Assembly: GCA_046339595.1 (NCBI GenBank)
Contig: JBKDUF010000099.1
Coordinates: forward strand, 1 to 20,572
DNA length: 20,572 nucleotides
From: Ga0077527 sp021300125
GTDB taxonomy: Bacteria > Pseudomonadota > Gammaproteobacteria > Burkholderiales > SG8-41
Direction: 5' to 3'
Part shown: in pieces, positions 1 through 6,335 of the stretch
How the letters are laid out: each line of letters opens with the position of its first letter
Position numbering within the stretch: the first letter of the stretch is position 1
Notes under the pieces: generated by a model
What the model saw: only the letters and a program-made list of their open reading frames with translations
Database searches by the model: none
Told to the model about the DNA's origin: nothing
Program-made: the position numbers and the translations under genes

Positions 1-324
1 CTGCGGTATCGCCGCCGGTGGGTGTCGCCTTGGGGTGCTGGACCGACATTTTTTTGACGGCTCCCACCAGCAGCTGCCGGGCTTCCGGTGCCGCAGCCTC
101 GGCGGCAGCGGAATCTGGGCCGTGGGGTTGGCGAAATAGCCGTTCTCGGCACTCAGGATTTTCACCGCCGCGGCGGAACCATCGCTCAGGGCCTGCCTCA
201 AACCGCCGGCAGCATCAGCATTGGAAATGTCGGCGAGGGCTGCCGCAGCCGGCAGGCTGTGCGCCGCCGCCATGACAAACGCCGGCAGAACCCCGAAAAT
301 ACGCGCAGCCAGTGATTCGATGAT
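1..324 (-). pseudogene. DUF4197 family gene, frameshifted and partial
   Basis: Read on the minus strand, one frame encodes a signal-peptide-like stretch followed by LADISNADAAGGLRQALSDG and then FANPTAQIPLP. This matches the N-terminal half of DUF4197 proteins, a family of unknown function usually exported. At about position 103 the similarity moves to another frame, which reads AEAAAPEARQLLVGAVKKMS and then TGGDTA, the family's central segment. As I recall the family, roughly 25 residues normally lie between these two blocks, so the gene carries an internal deletion plus a frameshift. A good ribosome binding site (GGAGG, 332-336 on the minus strand) is followed eight bases later by ATC at 324-322 rather than ATG. 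The first in-frame ATG (273) would remove most of the signal peptide. The 3' end lies beyond the window. A sequencing or assembly error could explain part of this, but not the missing residues. Confidence 0.7.
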
Positions 325-339
325 GCCCTATTCCTCCCG

Positions 340-843
340 ATGAGTCAGTCCCGGAACCTGATTGTAGCCGTGGTGGTGGCCGCCGCGCTGTCATTTGCCG
401 GCCTCGCGGCATGGATGGCGCGGCCCGCCGCACCGGAGGTCACCTTCGTCACCCTGCAGGGCGAGAAAATCAGCAGTGCCGATTTGCGCGGCAGGGTGGT
501 CCTGGTCAATTTCTGGGCCACGGACTGCGTGACCTGCGTCAAGGAGATGCCCGACATCGCCGCGACCCACCGCAAGTACCGCGACCGCGGCTTCGAGGCC
601 GTGGCAGTGGCGATGCGCCACGATCCGCCCAACTTCGTCATCAATTTTGCCGAGAAAAATGCGCTGCCGTTCAAGGTATCCCTCGATCCGATGGGGGAGC
701 TCGCGCGCGCCTTCGGCGACGTGAAGGTCACGCCCACCACCTTCGTCATCGACAAGCGCGGGCGACTGGTGACGCGCATCCTCGGCGAACCGGATTTCGC
801 CAAACTGCATGCCCTGATCGAACAGAAACTGGGCGAGAGCTGA
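340..843 (+). CDS. TlpA-like membrane-anchored thioredoxin-fold protein
   Basis: This 167-residue protein is a TlpA/ResA-type thiol-disulfide oxidoreductase, probably held in the inner membrane with its catalytic domain in the periplasm. Residues 7-26 form one hydrophobic segment that serves as anchor or uncleaved signal. The thioredoxin fold follows, with the active site WATDCVTC (C63 and C66). The cis-proline motif is VTPTTFVID (P132). The family usually has WxxxCxPC, so the threonine before C66 is less common and could shift the redox potential. ATG 340 is the only plausible start because an in-frame stop lies at 313-315; no clear Shine-Dalgarno sequence precedes it. It is divergent from the broken DUF4197 gene and convergent with lipA. 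Candidate substrates are not evident; cytochrome c maturation or general periplasmic thiol reduction are the usual roles. Confidence 0.85.
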   Translation: MSQSRNLIVAVVVAAALSFAGLAAWMARPAAPEVTFVTLQGEKISSADLRGRVVLVNFWATDCVTCVKEMPDIAATHRKYRDRGFEAVAVAMRHDPPNFVINFAEKNALPFKVSLDPMGELARAFGDVKVTPTTFVIDKRGRLVTRILGEPDFAKLHALIEQKLGES

Positions 844-879
844 GGCGCGCGGCCGCCGGTAAACAGCCGGCACCGGGAG

Positions 880-900
880 AACGGGCTGCGCAAGCCGTTT
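880..900 (+). terminator. Weak hairpin after the TlpA-like gene
   Basis: The pairing is AAC-GGCT with AGCC-GTT, with one bulged G and a five-base loop, followed by only three T. It lies in the 104-base gap between the convergent TlpA-like and lipA genes. It is a weak terminator candidate. Confidence 0.25.
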
Positions 901-947
901 GCCGCCGGAACCCCTGCATCCCGCAGGGTCGGGCGATCGAGGCGGCT

Positions 948-1886
948 TCAGACCACGCCGGCCTCGTGCGCCTGCTGGTCTGCGTGGTATGAGGAGCGCA
1001 CGAGGGGGCCGCAGGCGGCGTGCTGGAAACCCATTTTTTCGGCCTCCGCCGCATACATCTCGAAGATCCCCGGTTCAACATAGCGCAGCACCGGCAGGTG
1101 GTGCGTGGAGGGCTGCAGATACTGGCCGATGGTCAGCATGTCGACGTCATGGGCGCGCAGGTCGCGCATCACCTGCAGGATTTCCTCGTCTGTCTCGCCC
1201 AGCCCGACCATCAGCCCGGATTTGGTCGGCACCTGCGGAAAGCGCGCCTTGAAGTCCTTGAGCAGTTTCAGCGAGTGCATGTAATCCGAACCCGGACGGG
1301 CCTGCTTGTAGAGCCGCGGCACGGTTTCGAGGTTGTGGTTCATCACGTCGGGCGGACCCGCCGAAAGGATTTCGAGAGCGATGTCGAGGCGGCCGCGGAA
1401 ATCCGGCACCAGGATCTCGATGCGGGTCTGCGGCGACATCTCGCGCACGGCGCGGATGCAGTCCTTGAAGTGCTGCGCTCCGCCGTCGCGCAGGTCATCG
1501 CGATCGACGCTGGTGATCACCACAGACTTGAGTTTCAGCGCGGCGATGGTCTCGGCGAGGTGGCGCGGCTCGTCGGCATCCGGCGGTCTGGGCCGGCCGT
1601 GGGCGACGTCGCAGAACGGGCAGCGCCGCGTGCACAGGTCGCCGAGGATCATGAAGGTCGCGGTGCCCTTGCCGAAACATTCGCCGATATTGGGGCAGCT
1701 GGCCTCCTCGCACACCGTATGCAGTTTTTGCGCGCGCAGGATGTCCTTGATTTCCTGGAATCGCGGGCTGTTGCCGAGGCGCACCCGGATCCAGTCCGGC
1801 TTTTTCAGGGTTTCGGCGGGGACGATCTTGATCGGGATGCGCGCCGTTTTGGCGCGGCCCTTCTGTTTTTCGCCGGCTGTGGTCAT
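948..1886 (-). CDS. lipA: Lipoyl synthase LipA
   Basis: This is the radical SAM enzyme that inserts two sulfur atoms into protein-bound octanoyl groups, the last step of de novo lipoylation of pyruvate and 2-oxoglutarate dehydrogenases and the glycine cleavage H protein. The 312-residue length is normal. The auxiliary iron-sulfur cluster motif is CEEASCPNIGEC (C59, C64, C70). The radical SAM motif is CTRRCPFC (C85, C89, C92). The C-terminal VRSSYHAD motif, which supplies the serine ligand of the auxiliary cluster, is present. The ATG at 1886 overlaps the stop codon of lipB in an ATGA arrangement, so the two are very likely translationally coupled. It converges with the TlpA-like gene. Confidence 0.97.
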   Translation of the reverse strand: MTTAGEKQKGRAKTARIPIKIVPAETLKKPDWIRVRLGNSPRFQEIKDILRAQKLHTVCEEASCPNIGECFGKGTATFMILGDLCTRRCPFCDVAHGRPRPPDADEPRHLAETIAALKLKSVVITSVDRDDLRDGGAQHFKDCIRAVREMSPQTRIEILVPDFRGRLDIALEILSAGPPDVMNHNLETVPRLYKQARPGSDYMHSLKLLKDFKARFPQVPTKSGLMVGLGETDEEILQVMRDLRAHDVDMLTIGQYLQPSTHHLPVLRYVEPGIFEMYAAEAEKMGFQHAACGPLVRSSYHADQQAHEAGVV

Positions 1887-2530
1887 GTCAGGCTTTCCAT
1901 CATGCAGTGGATCAGGCTTTCGCCGATTTGTTCCCGGCTGTCTTCGACGCCGAGGTCGCGCAGGCGGGTCACCGCCATTCCCGGATAGCCGCAGGGGTTG
2001 ATCGCGCGGAAGGGTGCGAGGTCCACGTCGACATTGAGCGCAAGGCCGTGGTAGCAGCAGCCGTTGCGCACGCGCAGTCCCAGCGCCGCGATTTTTGCGG
2101 CGCCGACATAGACCCCGGGTGCTTCGGCACGGCCATGGGCCTCGATGCCGTGGTGCGCGAGCAGTTGCACCACCGCCTGCTCCATGCGTCGCACCAGCGG
2201 GCGCACTGAAAGCCCGCGCCGGCGCAGGTCGAGCAGCAGATAGAGGACCAGCTGGCCGGGGCCGTGGTAGGTGATCTGGCCGCCGCGGTCGATGCGCTCG
2301 ACCGGGATGCCGTTGTCGATACGCGGCAGATGTTCGTCGCGTCCGGCAATGCCCACGGTATAGACGGGCGGATGCTCAAGCAGCCACAGCTCGTCGCGGG
2401 TGGACGCGTCGCGGCGCGTGGTGAAGTCCCGCATCTGCTGCAGGGTCGGGCCGTAGGGCACGAGGCCCGGCCGGCGCACCAGGGGCGCTTGCGCGAGGGC
2501 TGCAACGGAAAGGGCGGACAGGTTGGACAC
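1883..2530 (-). CDS. lipB: Octanoyl-ACP:protein N-octanoyltransferase LipB
   Basis: LipB moves the octanoyl group from acyl carrier protein to the target lysine of lipoyl domains, making the substrate for LipA. The motifs are clear: ELWLLEHPPVYTVG, GGQITYHGPGQLV, the catalytic lysine in VGAAKIAALG (K146) and the catalytic cysteine in INPCGYPGM (C180). The frame stays open upstream to about 2800 with no in-frame ATG. I chose GTG at 2530, giving 215 residues, because it matches the family length and lies downstream of a TATAAT box at 2588-2583. No Shine-Dalgarno is visible, and a GTG a few codons further in is also possible. Directly upstream lies a divergent two-gene unit rather than ybeD, the usual neighbour. 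Confidence 0.93.
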   Translation of the reverse strand: MSNLSALSVAALAQAPLVRRPGLVPYGPTLQQMRDFTTRRDASTRDELWLLEHPPVYTVGIAGRDEHLPRIDNGIPVERIDRGGQITYHGPGQLVLYLLLDLRRRGLSVRPLVRRMEQAVVQLLAHHGIEAHGRAEAPGVYVGAAKIAALGLRVRNGCCYHGLALNVDVDLAPFRAINPCGYPGMAVTRLRDLGVEDSREQIGESLIHCMMESLT

Positions 2531-2561
2531 GGAGTGGCGGGGGAAGGCTTCAACCCCGGCA

Positions 2562-2590
2562 TTGATGGGATAATAGAGCGAGATTATAGG
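2562..2590 (+). promoter_or_regulatory. Candidate sigma-70 promoter for the 2608 gene
   Basis: TTGATG (2562-2567) and TATAGG (2585-2590) are separated by exactly 17 bases, and each matches four of six consensus positions. The predicted transcript start near 2597 leaves a very short leader before GTG 2608, so the assignment is tentative. Confidence 0.35.
2583..2588 (-). promoter_or_regulatory. Candidate -10 box for lipBA
   Basis: A perfect TATAAT on the minus strand lies 53 bases upstream of the chosen lipB GTG. No good -35 hexamer sits at 16-18 bases. The same bases overlap the -10 of the opposing promoter. Confidence 0.4.
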
Positions 2591-2607
2591 ACGCCCGGGA
2601 GCAATCA

Positions 2608-3123
2608 GTGCCTGCAGCAGGATATTGCCGAGTTGCCGCGGTGTGCATATGGATGATCTGCGCGGCCACGGTGTCTGCCGCACAAAATCCGGCCGCAGCC
2701 GGCGGCGAGGGCGGCTATGGCCAGGCGCTGAGCACCATTTACCTGGCCCACCAGCGCGTGCTGGGTATCCGCGAGGCTTGCGACCGCATCCAGCCTGCAC
2801 AGGCCAAGGCCACCGAAAAGGCCTTCATTGGCTGGCAGGCGCGGCACAAGCTGCTACTGTCCGAACTGGAGCTGCGATTGACGCAGATGATCCGCGGTGC
2901 CTCCAGCGACGAAAGGGACTACCTGCGCAACATCGGCAGGCACGAGGGCGCCATTCTGGACTACCGCATGTCAGTGCGCGACGACCTGCTGGGCGAGCCG
3001 CCGGAAGCCGCCGCCAAGGTCTGCGCCGATTTCCGCGGCTACCTCTCGGGGCCCGGTTCGGATTTCCACAAGCAATACGCGGATGAGCTGCGCCTGCTGC
3101 GCCAGCGCAGGGCGCTGAAGTGA
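2608..3123 (+). CDS. Exported protein of unknown function
   Basis: I do not recognise this 171-residue protein. The start is GTG 2608, preceded by GGGAG at 2597-2601 with a six-base spacer. Residues 1-25 resemble a signal peptide, with a likely cleavage after VSA (residue 24). The mature part is predicted from composition to be mainly helical and highly charged. It contains only two cysteines, C58 (EACDRI) and C139 (KVCADF), which could form a disulfide in the periplasm. No lipobox or transmembrane segment is seen after the signal. Its stop codon overlaps the GTG start of the following DUF2238 gene, so the two are probably co-translated and may work together. The pair sits on the plus strand inside the otherwise minus-strand lipoate/dacA cluster. 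Confidence 0.75.
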   Translation: MPAAGYCRVAAVCIWMICAATVSAAQNPAAAGGEGGYGQALSTIYLAHQRVLGIREACDRIQPAQAKATEKAFIGWQARHKLLLSELELRLTQMIRGASSDERDYLRNIGRHEGAILDYRMSVRDDLLGEPPEAAAKVCADFRGYLSGPGSDFHKQYADELRLLRQRRALK

Positions 3124-3761
3124 ATGCCATGGCCGCGGCGCGGCAGACGCCCGCGGTGCCCGTGGTCTGCGCATTGTGGCTGCTCGCCCTCGTGGCCTCC
3201 GGCATCGCACCCCATGATCGCCTGACCTGGTTCATGGAGGTGCTGCCGGTTCTGGTGGTGGCGCCGCTGCTGGTGGCCACCCGCCGCCGCCTGCCGCTGA
3301 CGTCGCTGGCATACACCCTGATCGCCCTGCACGGGCTGATCCTGATCTACGGCGGCGCCCATACCTACGCGCGTACCCCGTTCGGATTCTGGCTCCAGGA
3401 CATCTTTGGCGGGGCCCGCAATCCCTACGACCGCATCGGGCATTTCGCGCAGGGTTTCGTACCCGCCCTGGTCGCTCGCGAGCTGCTGCTGCGCGTGTTC
3501 GCCATCCGCGGACGCAGGATCCTGTTTTTCCTGGTGCTCTGCATCAGCCTCGCGGTGAGCGCGTTCTACGAGCTGATCGAGTGGTGGGCGGCGTTGCTCA
3601 TTGGCGCCCAGGCTGACGAGTTTCTCGCCACCCAGGGCGATGTCTGGGATACCCAGTGGGACATGTTCCTCGCCCTCTGCGGTGCGCTGTTCGCCCAGCT
3701 GCTGCTGGCGCGGGCCCACGACCGCCAGATTGCGCGCCTCGCCCCCGCTACAGCGCCATGA
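3120..3761 (+). CDS. DUF2238 (YjdF-like) inner-membrane protein
   Basis: This 213-residue protein belongs to the DUF2238/YjdF family of integral membrane proteins of unknown function. Hydrophobic segments lie at about residues 14-30, 38-53, 60-78, 108-127, 133-160 and 181-197. Family-like motifs are visible: ARTPFGFWLQD (85-94), NPYDRIGHFAQGF (101-113), FYELIEWW (149-156) and GDVWDTQWDM (173-182). The conserved Asp, His, Glu and Trp residues sit near membrane edges. I chose GTG 3120, which overlaps the upstream stop codon; ATG 3129 is an alternative. The last 14 bases overlap the 3' end of the convergent DUF493 gene. It probably forms an operon with the exported protein before it. Confidence 0.85.
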   Translation: MNAMAAARQTPAVPVVCALWLLALVASGIAPHDRLTWFMEVLPVLVVAPLLVATRRRLPLTSLAYTLIALHGLILIYGGAHTYARTPFGFWLQDIFGGARNPYDRIGHFAQGFVPALVARELLLRVFAIRGRRILFFLVLCISLAVSAFYELIEWWAALLIGAQADEFLATQGDVWDTQWDMFLALCGALFAQLLLARAHDRQIARLAPATAP

Positions 3762-4032
3762 CCACCATCGGGTGATCGCTCAGTTCCAGGTACAGCGCAT
3801 CGAGCTGCTGGCGGGAGGTGGCGCGGATCACGCAGGTCAGGCTCAGGTACTTGCCCTGTTTGCTGGCGCGCATGGTCAGCGTGGCCTCGTCGAAATCGGG
3901 CGCATGCTTCTTGACCACGGCGACGATGGCCTGGGCGAAACCCGGCCGGGTATGTCCCATTATCTTGAGCGGGAAATCGCTGGGGTATTCGATCAGCGAG
4001 GGCTGATCGTCACCGCCGGCCCCGCCACTCAT
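3748..4032 (-). CDS. ybeD: DUF493/YbeD family protein
   Basis: This 94-residue protein is a DUF493 (YbeD) member, a small ACT-like alpha/beta protein whose role is not firmly established. It typically sits beside lipB. The family core is visible in IEYPSDFPLKIMG, then the segment around VVKKHAPDF, and YLSLTCVIRA. The ATG at 4032 overlaps the stop codon of the aminotransferase gene in an ATGA arrangement, so the genes are coupled. In related genomes lipB follows directly; here the plus-strand pair 2608-3761 intervenes, and the 3' ends overlap by 14 bases. Confidence 0.9.
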   Translation of the reverse strand: MSGGAGGDDQPSLIEYPSDFPLKIMGHTRPGFAQAIVAVVKKHAPDFDEATLTMRASKQGKYLSLTCVIRATSRQQLDALYLELSDHPMVVMAL

Positions 4033-4889
4033 GCCGCGGGCCGCATCTGCTCGCGCTTGAATTCCTGGTACAGCGCGTGCATGCGGCGGAACAGCGGGCC
4101 GGGGTGGCCGTCACCGACCGGCTTGCCGTCGAGCGTTGTCACCGCCAGCACCTCCTTGGTCGAGGAGGTCACCCAGATCTCGTCGGCATTGCGCACCTCG
4201 GCCTCGCTCACCGGCCTGACCTCGAGCTGGAATTCACGGCTGCGCGCGATTTCGATGACCACATCGTAGGTGATGCCGGGCAGGATGAGATGGTCCTTGG
4301 GCGGGCAGTACAGCACGCCGTCCTTGACCACGAAGACGTTGCTCGACGAGGCCTCGGTGAGTTTGCCGTCGCGGAACAGGATGGTTTCGGTCGCACCCGC
4401 TTCGGCCGAGCGCTGGCGCAGCATGCAGTTGCCGAGCAGCGACACCGACTTGATGTCGCAGTTGAGCCAGCGATAGTCCTCGGCGCTGACACAGGCCACG
4501 CCGGCTTCAATCGCGGCCGGCGAGGGCGTGACCAGGGGATTGCTCATCAGGAACACGGTGGGGCGGATGTCCTTGGGGAAGGCATGGTCGCGTTTGGCCA
4601 CGCCGCGGGTGACCTGCAGGTAAACCGACTGGTCGCTGCCGCCGTTGCGCTCGATGATCTCGCCGACCAGCCGTATCCACTCGCTGTCGCTGTGCGGATT
4701 GCGGATGCCGGTCTTGTCGAGACTGCACTGCAGCCGGCGCAGGTGTTCGGCCATGCGGAAGGGACGCTTGCCGTAGACCGGGATCACTTCGTAAACCCCG
4801 TCACCGAAGATGAAGCCGCGGTCGAGTACCGGCACGTAGGCTTCCTCGATGGGCATCAACTTGCCGTTGAGATGGACGATGTCGGCCAT
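4029..4889 (-). CDS. dat: Class-IV aminotransferase, probable D-alanine aminotransferase
   Basis: This 286-residue enzyme is a PLP-dependent fold-type IV aminotransferase, most likely acting on D-amino acids (D-alanine with 2-oxoglutarate). Family motifs include LDRGFIFGDGVYEV (22-35), the PLP-binding lysine in CDIKSVSLLGN (K147) and LTEASSSNVFVV (E179). The start is well supported by AGGAG at 4896-4900 (minus strand), six bases from the ATG. It lies between dacA and ybeD. A D-amino acid enzyme next to a D,D-carboxypeptidase is consistent with recycling or making D-Ala for peptidoglycan. Branched-chain aminotransferase or aminodeoxychorismate lyase are less likely alternatives within the same fold. 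Confidence 0.88.
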   Translation of the reverse strand: MADIVHLNGKLMPIEEAYVPVLDRGFIFGDGVYEVIPVYGKRPFRMAEHLRRLQCSLDKTGIRNPHSDSEWIRLVGEIIERNGGSDQSVYLQVTRGVAKRDHAFPKDIRPTVFLMSNPLVTPSPAAIEAGVACVSAEDYRWLNCDIKSVSLLGNCMLRQRSAEAGATETILFRDGKLTEASSSNVFVVKDGVLYCPPKDHLILPGITYDVVIEIARSREFQLEVRPVSEAEVRNADEIWVTSSTKEVLAVTTLDGKPVGDGHPGPLFRRMHALYQEFKREQMRPAA

Positions 4890-4941
4890 GGCTTGCTCCT
4901 GTCTCGGGTGCCGGGGGTGTAGAACGATCGGATCTTCGGGT

Positions 4942-6090
4942 TTACTTGAACATCAGGCGCAGCGAATCCCAGGCGCGGCCGAAAACGCCGGCGACCGGCA
5001 CCGGATCGAGCGCCACCACCGGCAGCTCGCGGTACGGCTTGCCGTCCACTTCGAGCCTCAGCGTGGCCACGCGCTGCCCGGGCGTGATCGGCGCGACCAG
5101 CGGCTGCTGGCTTTCCACCGTGGCCTTGACGCGATCGCCCTGGCCCTTGGGCAGCGCGACGAAGAGGTCGGCGGTGAAGCCGGCCTTGACCATGTCGGAG
5201 GCGCCCTTCCATACGCGCAGCTGCGTCACCGTCTGGTTGCGCGTATAGAGCTTGACGCTGTCGTAGAACTGGAAGCCCCAGTTGAGCAGCTTCTGGCTTT
5301 CGGTGGCGCGCGCCGATTCGGAGGCCGTGCCCAGCACCACCGACACCAGCCGGCGCTCGCCGCGCCGTGCCGAGGTGATCAGGCAGTAGCCGGCATTCTC
5401 GGTGAAGCCGGTTTTCACGCCGTCGACCGTGGGGTCGAGCCAGAGCAGCCGGTTGCGGTTGGCCTGGGTGATGTTGTTGTAGCGGTAATCCCGCTGCGAA
5501 TACAGCGCGTAGTGCTCGGGGTAATCGCGGATCAGCGCCACCGCCAGCAGCGACAGGTCCTGTGCGGTCGAGTACAGCTGCGGGCTGGTGAGGCCGGTGG
5601 CATTGGTGAAGTTGGTGTTGGCCATGCCCAGGCGCCTGGCCTCGCGGTTCATCATCTGCGCGAAGACTTCCTCGCTGCCGCCGATGGCCTCGGCCAGCGC
5701 GACACTGGCGTCGTTGCCGGACTGGATGATCATGCCGCGCAGCAGTTCGTCCACGGTCACCGGCCGCTTGGGCTCGATGAACATGCGCGAACCCTCGGCT
5801 TTCCAGGCGCGCACGGATACCGGCACCACCTGCTCGGGCTTGAGCGATTTCTGTTTCAGCGCGCCGAAGGCGAGATAGGCGGTCATCAGCTTGGTCAGCG
5901 ATGCCGGCTCGAAACGGTCATTGGCGTTGCGGCTCGCCAGCACCTGCCCGCTGTTGACGTCGAGCAGCAGCCAGGCGCGCGCCTCGACGGCAGGCGGCGA
6001 GGGCATCGGGATCTGCGCGGCGGCGCCGAGGCTGACGATGGCGGCGGCGGCGAAGAGCAGGGCGCGGAGAGCTGGTATGAGGCGGTTCAT
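4942..6090 (-). CDS. dacA: D-alanyl-D-alanine carboxypeptidase (PBP5/6-like)
   Basis: This 382-residue penicillin-binding protein removes the terminal D-Ala from peptidoglycan pentapeptides in the periplasm. A signal peptide covers residues 1-25 (cleavage near GAAAQ). The three active-site motifs are intact: SLTK (S64, K67), SGN (124-126) and KTG (226-228). A PBP5 C-terminal beta domain follows, and the protein ends in an amphipathic segment (WDSLRLMFK) of the kind that anchors PBP5 to the membrane surface. The frame is open to 6234, but I chose ATG 6090 because it starts the signal peptide. It is the first gene of the probable dacA-dat-ybeD operon, with a TATAAT box just upstream. Confidence 0.95.
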   Translation of the reverse strand: MNRLIPALRALLFAAAAIVSLGAAAQIPMPSPPAVEARAWLLLDVNSGQVLASRNANDRFEPASLTKLMTAYLAFGALKQKSLKPEQVVPVSVRAWKAEGSRMFIEPKRPVTVDELLRGMIIQSGNDASVALAEAIGGSEEVFAQMMNREARRLGMANTNFTNATGLTSPQLYSTAQDLSLLAVALIRDYPEHYALYSQRDYRYNNITQANRNRLLWLDPTVDGVKTGFTENAGYCLITSARRGERRLVSVVLGTASESARATESQKLLNWGFQFYDSVKLYTRNQTVTQLRVWKGASDMVKAGFTADLFVALPKGQGDRVKATVESQQPLVAPITPGQRVATLRLEVDGKPYRELPVVALDPVPVAGVFGRAWDSLRLMFK

Positions 6091-6108
6091 GGGCGGAGAA
6101 AAGCCGCG

Positions 6109-6114
6109 ATTATA
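6109..6114 (-). promoter_or_regulatory. Candidate -10 box for the dacA operon
   Basis: TATAAT on the minus strand lies 18 bases before the dacA ATG, in the 46-base gap after the anti-sigma gene. No -35 match is seen at 17 bases. Confidence 0.4.
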
Positions 6115-6136
6115 ACCAGCGCGGCGGTGCCGCCGG

Positions 6137-6316
6137 CTATTCGAGATCACGCCAGCGGCGAGCCGCGAGACGCAGGAATTCGAACTGGCGCACCGCGATG
6201 CGGCAGCGCCTGCAGATGGCCAGATGCGCGGCAAGGCCGAGGCGCTCGATCGGGCCGAGCGGCCGGTCCTGCTGTGCGGACAGCAGCTCGGCGGCTTTTT
6301 TGCAGGAAGGAATCAT
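6137..6316 (-). CDS. Short zinc-binding anti-sigma factor (zf-HC2 type)
   Basis: This 59-residue protein follows the ECF sigma gene by 19 bases and looks like its anti-sigma partner. It has the ZAS-type zinc motif: an N-terminal cysteine (C5 in IPSCKKAAELL), then H31-x3-C35-x2-C38 in AAHLAICRRC. It has no transmembrane segment, so it should be cytosolic. This would suit a soluble, possibly redox-sensitive regulator, as in RsrA/ChrR-type systems, rather than an envelope sensor. The start is uncertain: ATG 6316 is preceded directly by an in-frame TTG (6319), and there is no clear Shine-Dalgarno, so it may be coupled to the sigma gene. The C-terminal tail is basic. Confidence 0.75.
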   Translation of the reverse strand: MIPSCKKAAELLSAQQDRPLGPIERLGLAAHLAICRRCRIAVRQFEFLRLAARRWRDLE

Positions 6317-6335
6317 CAAAGCAAATGGGTGCCCG

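Noticed and set aside
2531..2800. Extension of lipB to 305 residues
   Set aside because: The extra part overlaps the divergent exported-protein gene, lies upstream of the candidate lipB promoter and has no LipB similarity.
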